Shown in pieces: positions 48,601 to 59,100 of a DNA stretch of 64,000 nt (the stretch's first letter is position 1; the number at the start of each line of letters is the position of its first letter). The notes under the pieces are model-generated. The model was not told the origin of the DNA. It did no database searches and worked only from the letters and a program-made list of their open reading frames with translations. The translations under genes were made by a program, and so were the position numbers. Source of the DNA: Scleropages formosus (Eukaryota; Chordata; Actinopteri; Osteoglossiformes; Osteoglossidae); assembly GCF_900964775.1 (NCBI RefSeq), contig NC_041808.1:4856595-4920594 (forward strand). Reading direction: 5' to 3'.

Positions 48601-50141
48601 TTAGTGTCTCTCATAGAAAGAACAACACAAACAACACAACAGAACATGTCGTTTCCAAGCTGTGGGATCAGTGTGCTGATGGGAAAGACCTCTTCACTCA
48701 TTGACTCATTTAAAGACTTTAATAAATCATCCATTTACCTTTATGTGTTTCATTGTTTCCTCATACAGTTTTTTAGCTTCACTGAATTTTTTCAGTTTTT
48801 CTTCTATTGGTTTCAATTCAGTCTTGAGTTGTTCCTGGAATTAAATATACAGATTGACACTTGAGAGAGCAATTAATATGTCATTGTTGTTTCATGTTGT
48901 TCCAGTTATTTTTTTTATGCTTAATAAAAACATTTTAAATTTTCACCCTTTGAGTTCCGACTCTTTAATGACCATTATTTCCACTATAAATTACCGCTAT
49001 AGGTGTACAGTATAGTGTTTTACACATGGAATTCAAGTGTCTTTTAAATTTTTATAAATTAGAAAAGTTAACATATTTACACACTACTGCTTCACACTTG
49101 TCATGCCCTCGTCCACCCGTCCCCCAGCGACACCTGCTGCCGATCAAGAGGGCCCAGCATAAAAGAGCACCCCAGAAGCTCGTCAGTGCAGAACCTCTCA
49201 AAGAGAAACCACAATGCTACATTCCTGTTTGTTTCCTGATTCCCTGCATTCTTGCATTCTCCCGGTTTAAAATCTTTTTGCCTTGCCTTGCTGATGACGA
49301 TTCTTGGTATTCTCCTTTGGACAACGTATGTTCATCGACTGACCCTCGTCTGTTCCCTGACCATTCTTTCGCCTGACCGCCAATAAAGCACTACGAGCAC
49401 CACACTTGAATCCGTCCTTCTATCCTGTCCGCCGTCATGACAACACTGTTTTTCCTCTCTCTGAAGTGAATCATCCACGTGTATAATAAACTGATTTGTT
49501 ATGATTATTAAATATTCTGAGTTTTGTCAATAGTATTTTCATTGTCTTTCCAATTATATAGTACTTCAGACACTATATATTATAGACTATACCCACTACA
49601 GACACATTTGTATTGTGAATAATTCAAGTTACTCTGGTACAGGCCGATCTCCTCAGGTACAAGAATGGACACATCTCTCATGTTCCCAGGTTTCAGATCA
49701 AAAGATTTCAAAAGAAAATATTTCAGCATTTTACTATTGAAATATGGAGTAAAATACCTTCATATCTGCTGCAGCCTCTTGTACTGGACAGAGCTGATGG
49801 TTTTTGTGTTTTCTTGACGTCTGACACACCAAGCAAATGGGCTCCTGGTCTTTAACACAGAAGAGAAGAAGCTTCTCTCCATGGACACTGCAGCGAGCTT
49901 CACTCTTTTTCTTCAGGTACATTTCCACAACATTCTTTAAAACCAGACTTGGTGGAGGATCTCCAGTAGAGGACCTTCTCCGACACAACGGACACTCTCT
50001 GGAGCTCCTGTGTTCCCAGTACTGCTGCACACAGGATCTACAGAAGCTGTGGCTGCACCTCAGGACAACAGGATCCTTGAAGATCTCACAGCACACAGAG
50101 CAAATGAGCTCCTCATCTAGAGACAAACCTCCAGTCGCCAT
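45647..50141 (-). CDS. TRIM35-like E3 ubiquitin ligase, unit D (intact, 6 exons, 463 aa)
   Basis: A predicted RING E3 ligase of the same design as unit A. Exons: 50141-49758, 48834-48739, 48236-48006, 47697-47675, 47594-47476, 46185-45647 (1392 bp, phases consistent). The RING has all eight ligands ([17 protein letters not shown]). B-box 2 falls at about 84-115 ([20 protein letters not shown]). Exon 1 is 24 bp shorter than in its sisters because the RING/B-box linker lacks eight residues. The SPRY has a shorter loop near its end ([15 protein letters not shown]) and a changed strand ([10 protein letters not shown]). Exon 1 is the most diverged of the cluster ([14 protein letters not shown]), while exons 2-5 resemble those of A. 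A SINE and a LINE fragment lie in introns. It is expected to act as a ubiquitin ligase with a different target surface; no target can be named from sequence. Confidence 0.85.
46624..47070 (+). mobile_element. LINE fragment, L2/CR1/Rex1-like
   Basis: The same insertion as 6380-6850 in unit A (shared GGTGATATCCCACTTGGACA). Confidence 0.6.
47742..47962 (+). mobile_element. SINE family 1, diverged
   Basis: GGTGTGGTGATGCGGTGGTG head, B box GATTCGAGTCC. It lies in the intron between exons 3 and 4 of unit D; repeats of about GTGTTCACTCAA/GTGTACTCAA flank it. Confidence 0.8.
49099..49442 (+). mobile_element. Solo LTR
   Basis: A 344-bp fossil (TGTCATGCCC to CATGACA) with perfect repeats ACACT at 49094-49098 and 49443-49447. 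It has an AATAAA near 49383. It lies in intron 1 of unit D. Confidence 0.85.
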
Positions 50142-50193
50142 TTTATAGACTCTGCTTCTTCACGTCTTTCCAGTTCTGAATTTTTTATGTCAA

Positions 50194-50205
50194 AGTTTCA
50201 CTCTC
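50194..50205 (-). promoter_or_regulatory. ISRE-like element of unit D
   Basis: AGTTTCACTCTC lies 53 bp upstream of the ATG, one mismatch from consensus. Confidence 0.55.
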
Positions 50206-50476
50206 GTTCTGCAGCAGGTCAAACACGTTTTGCAGTTCAACCAGAATTAACCTCTTCATGTGAACTGTGAACCACTGAAGTTCAAGTCCCCAGATCCAGT
50301 TGTTCTATACTTTGAAAACTACTAATCATCTCAACACAGAAAGATTCAACTGAATAGAAGACTGAAGTAATTTAAATTCCTTCCACTGAATACTTAGCGC
50401 TAACATAATCATCTAATAATAAATCATCTAATTTTTTTTTATACAAGTTTAATTTCAGCACCTGAAGCCTTGAGAA

Positions 50477-50841
50477 TGCCATGTTTCGTTCCGGAAGGAA
50501 GTCATCGGACCCAGGTGTAGAACAATGGTATTTATTAGGAGAATCCAGAAGACGTAGCCACAAGCCAGGCAATGGTCACCGATGTGCGTACGTGGTCAAA
50601 TGGACAAGCCGAAAGTTGTAAGCCGTTAAACTAGCAAGAGGTCGGTGATATACAGGAGTCGTGGGAATACAGGAGAGGGACAGGAGGACAGGGAAGGTAA
50701 GAAGGCCGAGTAACATAGAGTAGCAAGTCTTAAGGCTGAACGAGGTTCCACGTTCATCCCTGCTCTGCTCATGCCTTTTATGCTTCTGCACCGTGCACTG
50801 CCTCAGGTGTTCCTTGCTGCGTCGATGATGTTGTCGTGACA
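50477..50841 (-). mobile_element. Solo LTR, inverted
   Basis: A 365-bp fossil, minus strand TGTCACGACAAC to CATGGCA, with perfect repeats GAGAA at 50472-50476 and 50842-50846. It lies about 330 bp upstream of the unit D ATG. Confidence 0.85.
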
Positions 50842-50849
50842 GAGAAACA

Positions 50850-51510
50850 TCAACTCATTGTTTACTATACCAATTATTTTAGTAAAATCTTGTCTTAATC
50901 ATGACAAATAAGAAGAGCACAGTTAAATCTCTTCACAGCCTCTGCTGATCTTTATCCTTTTAACTTCTTCTGCCTCATGTGACCTCATGTCCCCATTTAT
51001 ATCACATGTCATGAAGCACCTGGACACATCATCAGCGATGTAACCTGTGGTCACTCTGTGTTTTGGGTCCTTCAACATCACACATCCTCCCCCAGGAGAC
51101 CCCACCAGGACTGATCGAACCCCAGGTTGTGCTTCTGTCATTAACGGGTCAGTGTCACTGACAGGGGTGTGATGATATAGTTTCCATTTTCAGTCTTCTG
51201 AAACAAGTTTTAATTTTTTTATGTAACTTGACGGTAAAGTAACACAGTTTGTTACACTGCAATGTAGTGAAGTCATTCCAGAGGTTGTGCCCAAAATCAC
51301 CCCAGTTGCTTCTCGGAAACAGCAGAACACTGCACCTCCACACTAGACAAGTGGTTATTGATGAGGATTCATGAAGGTGTTCAGTATTTTTTAATGAATT
51401 ATAGCTTTGTCAGAGGATATTTACAAAATCTGACCTGTTAATAAATGGACACACAGCGCTCTGTGAAAGTATTGAACCCTAAAGGGATGGTCATTATCCT
51501 TGCATAAAAT
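50850..51510. other. No gene recognised
   Basis: Unique sequence with no exon or repeat signature. Confidence 0.35.
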
Positions 51511-51729
51511 ACACACACACACACACACATTTTCAGAACCGCTTGTCCCTTACGGGGTCACGGGGAACCGGAGCCTACCCGGCAACACAGGGCGTAAGGC
51601 CGGAGGGGGAAGGGGACACACCCAGGACGGGACGCCAGTCCGTCGCAAGGCACCCCAAGTGGGACTCGAACCCCAGACCCACCGGACAGCAGGACTGCGG
51701 TCTAACCCACTGCGCCACCGCACCCCCCT
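51511..51729 (-). mobile_element. SINE family 1, inverted
   Basis: A full, well-preserved copy; repeats TTGCATAAAAT on both sides. Confidence 0.9.
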
Positions 51730-51814
51730 TTGCATAAAATATTAAAATGAATTTATGAAATCTAAACCATAAATCTTAAACTTTCAAAATGAACAAATGA
51801 TTCTATATACATGG

Positions 51815-52215
51815 ACATTTATTCATTTAGCAGACGATTTTCTCCAAAGTCGCATACATCTCAGAGAAAAAAGTACATCAACACAAGAGATTTAGATACA
51901 GACACATGATTCTAGAGTGCAGACACATCGTCAGATTTCAGCATATGAACCAGAAGACATCATGCAAATAACAGCACAAAGTTTTACCTAAATCGTTATT
52001 TGAGAGTGTTTATTACACATTTTTATGGTCTTAATAGACAAGTGGAGCATTTTACAGGAAACACCTTGCACAAGTACAGTACCCCTAGAGAGGAGACTTG
52101 AACCTGTGATGTGGGAATATAACAGTAACTGTATTGTTTCATTCCAGCGTATGAACCAGAATACATCACGCAAGGAGCTCCACAAAGCTTTACCCAACGT
52201 ATTATTTGAGTAAAA
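51815..52215. repeat. Dispersed repeat of unknown class
   Basis: It shares ATTTAGCAGACGATTTTCTC, the ATCTCAGAGAA and GACACATGATTCTAGAGT stretches with 53465-53935. The end is tRNA-SINE-like, but no coding part is seen. Confidence 0.45.
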
Positions 52216-52219
52216 CTGC

Positions 52220-52600
52220 ACTACTGGGTCCCTGTAGACACATGAAGCTTATACGGAAACAACAGATCTGCTGGGCTTCAGGGAAATACTGAAACTGCTT
52301 TGTTTTTACTATATCGTCATCGTAATATGAACTGTGCTTTATTCTGAATGATACATTAGGAAATAACTACTGAACTGTGTTTGGGTATTTAATCCATTGT
52401 TTCCACAAATAATGCCTTCCTAATGGAAACTGCAATGTCTCAAACAATGTCTGAAACTCATAAATGTATTAGAGGAAATAAATTAATGTGCTTGTGTTTT
52501 CAGTGTTCATGGAGTCGGTCAGTACATGTAAAATATTCATTCACTCACTAGCGGTAACTATTCAAAATATTAGAATATTTATAATGGCAAAAGATTAGCT
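52220..52600. other. No gene recognised
   Basis: AT-rich, no signature seen. Confidence 0.35.
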
Positions 52601-52602
52601 CT

Positions 52603-52605
<3 letters not shown>

Positions 52606-52640
<35 letters not shown>

Positions 52641-52838
52641 TTTTCAGAACCGCTTGTCCCATACGGGGTCACGGGGAACCGGAGCCTACCCGGTGACACA
52701 CAGGGCGTAAGGCCGGAGGGGGAGGGGACATACCCAGGACGGAACGCCAGTCCATCGCAAGGCACCCCAAGCGGGACTCGAACCCCAGACCCACCGGAAA
52801 GCAGGACTGTGGTCCAACCCACTGCGCCACTGCACCCC
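52606..52838 (-). mobile_element. SINE family 1, inverted
   Basis: A full copy; repeats AGCTCTAAAACA on both sides. Confidence 0.9.
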
Positions 52839-52849
52839 CTCAGCTCTAA

Positions 52850-53215
52850 AACATATTTTATCAAACGTAATGGGAAAATGATGCTGATATTCCTCTCCAT
52901 CTACTGACTGCAGTACAGCAACACAGAGAGGTGTCTGCAGCGGTGCTCTGTTGTCTATGACCATAAAGCAGTTCTCTGAATAATAAATTTAGTGTGCAGA
53001 ACTCAGAGGTCGTCATGATAGAAAATGTATAATAAACACTAGAGCCCAGGATTACATGTGATGATGAAGTTTTTTAACAGTAATCCTGTCGGTGACCTTT
53101 AATAATGGTATTGCTGAAATTTATTTCCCTCATTGTTCTTATGTTAATTGTTAGTGACACTGTTGAAATGTGTTTTTTTGGGTTTTGTCAAACTCAAGTC
53201 TGATAGTCCATCGTG
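52850..53215. other. No gene recognised
   Basis: The left part (about 52860-52985) resembles the upstream flank seen at 38630-38780. The remainder is unique. Confidence 0.35.
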
Positions 53216-53223
53216 TCTGGTTG

Positions 53224-53225
<2 letters not shown>

Positions 53226-53261
<36 letters not shown>

Positions 53262-53458
53262 TTTCAGAACCGCTTGTCCCTTACGGGGTCACGGGGAACC
53301 AGAGCCTACCCGGCAACACAGGGCGTAAGGCCGGAGGGGGAAGGGGACACACCCAGGACGGGACGCCAGTCCGCCGCAAGGCACCCCAAGCGGGACTCGA
53401 ACCCCAAACCCACCAGAGAGCAGGACTGTGGTCCAACCCACTGCGCCACCGCACCCCC
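53226..53458 (-). mobile_element. SINE family 1, inverted
   Basis: A full copy; repeats TGGTTGGTACA on both sides. Confidence 0.9.
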
Positions 53459-53464
53459 TGGTTG

Positions 53465-53935
53465 GTACATTTACATTTACATTTATATTTACTCATTCAG
53501 CAAGTGCTTTTCTCCAAAGTGGCAAACATCTCAGAGAACAACACAAGGAGTGCAGTACATCAACGGAAGGAGAGATTTGGATGCAGACACATGATTCTAG
53601 AGTACAATCATTTTGTCAGATTCCACCATATGAACTAGTGTTCATCACATGAGTAGCTGAGCAAAGGCTTTTGATTATTAAAAGTGATTAAATGTGACAA
53701 ATAGGTACACGTTTATCGAGCACTTATGAGATCAGGGGAGAAGTTGAGTCCGGAAGAGGGCGGTTTTGAGACCCTTCTTAAATGTACAGAGTGATTCAGC
53801 AGTTCTGAGTGAAAGGGGAGCTCATTCCACCACACTGGGGCAAGAACCAAAAACCCGTCTGCTTTTCATTGTGGACCTTTCGTTCGTGGGATGACTAAGG
53901 TGGCCGAGCTGTAGGAGCGTAGCAGTCCACCTGGA
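53465..53935. repeat. Dispersed repeat of unknown class
   Basis: The longer relative of 51815-52215, continuing through GAGCTCATTCCACCACACTG to TAGGAGCGTAGCAGTCCACC. No open frame of note. Confidence 0.45.
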
Positions 53936-53939
53936 TTCC

Positions 53940-55294
53940 AAAGAGAAAAAATATGCAAAAGCCATAAAAAACATTTGCATTCATAGTCTGAGGAGCTGTG
54001 TGACACGCTGTAGTCTCTGCCTTCCTCACACCTGCGGTGCATTCTGGTCCTCCTTGTGCCTGGTAGTCTGTGTCTCTCGTCTTGAGATGTTTAACAGGCA
54101 CTCTGTATAGAAGTGTGTTCATTTCTAAGTTAACAAGAGGGTGGGTTCTGCGACACACTGACTGCTGCGGCTTACTGTGTGTACTTTGGTGTTTTCCGCA
54201 AGGTGCGTATGGTGCTGTGTGCTTGCATTCCAGGTGTACAAAGGACTAATTTCTGGGCTGTTCCATGTTGTCTTGTCTCTGTCCCCCTCCAACTGCTTCT
54301 GTCACATGTCGAGGAGGGACATCTGGACCATAGGTATGAGCAGCATAAGGGAGGTCCTTGCTGGATCGCCGCTCTACTCATTAACAAGATGGTCTTTGTA
54401 GTTCACCTCTTACGGACTTCTGTCACATCAGAGTTTGTCTGGTGCACATTGTCATTTTAGACCCGTGGGGGTGGGGCTCCTTTTTTACTTCACTTTGGCT
54501 CTGTGTGCATTGACCAAAGCCTGTGTGGTTGAATTCTGTGTCTGAAGGAGGTCTCGTATGATGAGTTAGAGCTCTGTCTAGGTGAGTGGGCTGAGGCTGG
54601 TGCTCCAAGCGAAATGGGTGGGACAACTGCTGTACATTAGAAATGGGGGGGGGGCAAGTTAGGTCGAGATCTCGGTACAGGGAGAAGGAGAAACTTCGAT
54701 CGGGGATGACTTTATTCGTACTCATTTACCAATCGCTAATAAAACAATCATTAAGTGTCTTGTGTTGGTGTTGCCCTGACTCGCATTTAATCGCAATAAG
54801 AAGCCATGCTGTATGGTACGCCACCTGGGGGTGATGACCTGTGCTTCCTCTCTGCTCAGATTGGTCCAGTTCACAGTGAGTGTGTTTTTCACAAGGTGTG
54901 TACAGTGTATGAAAACAAGTGAATGTTAAAGGGTGGAATGTTCAATAATTGTTACTCACACTATTGTGTCATGAGAATAAAATATTAATCACTAAATTGT
55001 GTGGGGGTTTTCTTGTTTGTTTGTTTTTTTTGGTTCCTCCCACCCTCCATGCTCTGGTGTACATTTTCAGTGGCCCAGTTCAGAGACTGGTCAAGACTGG
55101 GTTTGGGATAAGTTAGAGGTTTGTTGAGGGTGTTACCATGGCAGTGAGGTCTGTGTGTTGTCCCCAGACACTTGGATGATGGACTTTAAATTTCTTCTTT
55201 GTTTTATTCTGTCCCTAATTTTTCCCCCATGTGGCCCCTAAAAAGTAGTGAGCACTGTGTCCATTTTCATCTTCCATCACATATTTTTTGGTAC

Positions 55295-55296
<2 letters not shown>
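53940..55296. other. No gene recognised
   Basis: 1.35 kb without exon, TRIM homology or named repeat. Several short frames on both strands carry no motif. Confidence 0.4.

Positions 55297-55352
<56 letters not shown>
55297..55352. repeat. (TG)n microsatellite
   Basis: About 28 TG units with no SINE body attached. Confidence 0.9.
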
Positions 55353-55354
<2 letters not shown>

Positions 55355-56060
55355 GAAGAAATGGATTGCGCTGCAGGTGAAAGTAAGTTTTGCATAAAAA
55401 GATTAGGTGAGTAAACCTGCTGAAAATGATCTTGAGGTGTTTGATGTTGAGGGTGGGACTTTTGTTGGGCAGCATCTTATTGGTATGTTGACAGCCTTCT
55501 CCTGGATCATTGGTTGTGTGATTAAATCCCTTCTTGCATGAGTGATATGGGAACTGTTTCATATTCACATTGGACACCTTCAGAAGTCAGATGTGAAAAT
55601 ATTAATTGTAATATTAGACCAAGTACAAACACTGGGTGAAACTGCTTGTCCCAACCAAGGTCACAGCGCAACGGAACCTAACCTGGCAACACAGGAGGGG
55701 GAGGGGACATACCCAGGACAGGATGCCAGTCTGCCGCAAGGCACCCCAAGCAGGACTCCAGTCCCAGACCCTCCAGAAAGCAGGACCTGGCCAAGCCTGC
55801 TGTACCACCATGCACACACACTCCTCTCCCCGCTCCCCCATTTGGCTTCATACTGGATGAAATGGACTTTGTGGGTCTCTCCATGCAGGCACACCTGCAC
55901 ATCCTTGATGGAGAAAATAAGTAAAGACATATTCCAAACAGCTAATATTGACAGTTTTTATATAATGTTTCATCACTGTAATTCAGTTTATACAACATCT
56001 CCAGTTCATTTCTGTTCTGCACACATTTACATTTCTCACAAGTGACAGATATTGTGTGTA
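55353..56060. repeat. Segmental duplicate (partner 760-2000)
   Basis: The 3' flank of unit E, shared with the flank of the fusion pseudogene. A SINE interrupts it at 55628-55815, where the partner (about 1660) is empty. Confidence 0.65.
55628..55815 (-). mobile_element. SINE family 1, inverted, diverged
   Basis: GAAACTGCTTGTCCCAACCA start and GAGGGGACATACCCAGGACA in the body; the head is decayed. Confidence 0.75.
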
Positions 56061-56103
56061 AAGTAAATGTCAGTTTAGTGTTTCACTTCAGAAACAACTT
56101 TCA

Positions 56104-59100
56104 TTACAGTTTATACACAGACACCTTCACTGGACAGATCTTCAAAGCCTGAGCATTTCTGCCATCAATATTTATACAAGGAGAGAAAAATGGAAACAGT
56201 TTCTCAGTGAAAGTGTCTGTAGAAGTGTAGATGTGTGACATGTCAGTGGGGTTGAAGAAGGACACCTTCCCCTTGTCATAGTCCAGCTGAACTTGGATCC
56301 TCTGGGGTTTCTTCTCCAGCGTGAGGTGTGTTGATGGTGATGTGCATGCTTTATACTGATCTCCATTCCTCAGAGCAACGACCCAGAATCCATTATCTGG
56401 ACTGCATGTAATCTTCCCCTTCCTGCTGATGGACTCTTTCATCACTCCTATAGTCCACTCAGGCTTGTTTCCCACCTCCACCTCCCAGCTGTGTTTTCCT
56501 GAAGTAAACCCCTCAGAGCCCAACACACACACACAGGGATAAAACCTCTCTGTGTTGTCAGGAAGCTGCTGTCTGACTCCAGTGTTTCTCACACAGGTCA
56601 GATCATCAGACACAGAGAGGTAGGGGTGAGCAGTGTTGGGGTCCAGAGTCACAGGAGCTGTTGGATCCAGAGAACATGTAAAACATGTTAGACACTTAAA
56701 CATGTTGTTCCACCCTGCAAATTTGAAATATATTCTAAAGAAACCTGTACCTTAAAAAAACTACATTTTTTTATTTAGCTGATGTTTTTCTCAAAAGCAA
56801 GTTACAATTATTTACCTGCTTATATTAATAGGTAGTTTTGACTTGAACCTGCAACTTTTGGGTCTAAAGGCAATTCTAACCACTGTGGTACCAACTGCCC
56901 ATAATATGAGTTATCTTAACCACAGCATTAAAACAAGTTAATTTCAATTTTGTTTCCAACTGAAAAATTATGAGATCTTCCTCATAATGCTTGAACAGCA
57001 TTTGAACAGTTCCAGTTGAGGATCTTTTGTCTGACTATTTGCAACCTCCTTCACATGATTTTACAACTGCCCATAATACATGAGTTATCTTAACTACAGC
57101 ATTAAAACAAGTTAATTTCAGTTTTGTTTCCAAAAGAAAAAATGAGTTTTTCCTCATAATGCTTGGAAGAGTTGTTATTTAAATTGAAGCTGCAGTAATA
57201 AATGAAATTCAAGACACGTTTCGTGGTGGAATCACATCTCATGAATTTTGTGGAATGAAAATTTGATTTTAAAGCTTTACAATGCCTATATGCTTTTGTA
57301 TTAGAATGTTTAAAAATGTGGGGGTGTGGTGGCGCAGTGGCGCAGTGGGTTGAACCACAGTCCTGCTCTCCGGTGGGTCTGGGGTTCGAGTCCTGCTTGG
57401 GGTGCTTTGCGACGGACTGGCGTCCTGTCCTGGGTGTGTCCCCTCCCCCTCTGGCTTTATGCCCTGTGTTACTGGGTAGGCTCCAGTTCCCTGTGACCCT
57501 GTATGGGACAAGTGTGTGTGTGTGTGTGTGTTCAAAAATGCCTAACTGCTGAAATGGCCTATGCAAGAAAGCACCACATTCCAGGCAGCAGTTTGGTGCC
57601 AGTTCATCCCTTTCTGTGTCAGCTTGTTCCCATAAGATATTGGGGGAACACAGATTTACATAGCTCCTGTGGGACTGTGTGTAGTAAAAGAGATAACATT
57701 GGCAACAGTTGAGAGTGTTTTAAGAAACATGTATCTCACCCATGCTTGCGAAGAACCACCCTAGAATGCGTATAAATGTCTGCTTGCTTAGTTACCATGG
57801 TGTGACTCTCTCTAGGAGGCTCACCCATGTGCGCATGAATAAATGAACTTTTCTGCAATCTGAGTGTCTGATCGTGCTGCATATTTTTCTTCCTGCGACA
57901 GTTCGGTTACAATGAAAATCGTTTTAACATCTTGTCAATTTTTTGAAGTTTGTGTCTGATGGCACTTGTGTCCGATGGCTCCCTTCCAGTGCGAAACCAT
58001 GACAATTACAGCATCATCTTCTTATGCAGTAAAATGTGTAATTTTGTCAATAGTCTAAATACACATACATACATACATACACACTTTCTGAACCGCTTGT
58101 CCCATACAGGGTCGCAGGAGCCTACTCGGCAACACAGGGCATAAGGACGGAGGGAGAGGGGACACACCCAGGACAGGACGCCAGTCTGTCGCAAGGCACC
58201 CCAAGCGGGACTCGAACCCCAGACCCCCTAGAAAACAGGACCCGGTCCAACCCACTGGGCCACCACACCTCCCTAGTCTAAATAATTTTGAAAAGTACTG
58301 CATACTAAACTTGACACCCAAACTTTTGAACGTCATCAGTGATATAAATTGCAGGACCCAAAAACTATCTATTCAATCAACACCTGAATGAACATTATAG
58401 TACATGACCGTTTTGTATATAAAAGGGCTTCTGCTGCATGCCCAGCACTCACTGTATGTGACAATGTGGAGCATCTTCTCCCAGACTCTGAAGCTCAGAG
58501 AACCCAGGTGTTTGGCCACATCTATCAGCACCCCTGAAAGCACCTCTGGATCCTGCACTTCACACTGGGCTCTACAAGGACAAGTAGGACTGAATGATGA
58601 TGTGGGACTGGAAGGGAATTAACATTAAAAATGAAAATTTAAATAAATACCTTTGTTTTGTGCTCTTGCAGCCCTGGAAAACACAAATAAAAATAACTCA
58701 CTGTGTTCACTCTGTCAGTGTCAAAGAAGAAACAGTTATAAACCATCATCCTACCATCAGGAATTTGGTGTCTTCATTGTTCAGATCTTCCTCAATCTTT
58801 CTGATTCTGTCTGACAGTATGGAGATGTGTTTGGATATGTTTTCTATCTTCTCCTTCATCCTCTGACTTTTCTGCTCCTCTTCCTCCCTCAGTGCAGCCA
58901 ATCTGGCCTCCTCTTCATCTCGCAGGAACTGGTGGAGCTTCTCAAACTCCTCCTTTATCTGTTTCTCTGTGTGTTGAGCCTGATTCTGAAAGTTACAGTC
59001 ACATTTAACACAAACTGTACCGTTCAGTATCACTCTTAACTCTTCAGTCCTCCTCATATGGACATTTAATAGTTGGTTCCAGTTCTGTGTGACATCCAAT

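Noticed and set aside
51500-51745. Proline-rich 60-100 aa open frames repeated many times, for example at 51500, 53213 and 21904
   Set aside because: They are translations of SINE family 1 and recur wherever the SINE occurs.
53148-53640. Open frame spanning a SINE and its flank as a SINE-derived exon
   Set aside because: No splice signals or host-gene frame support it.
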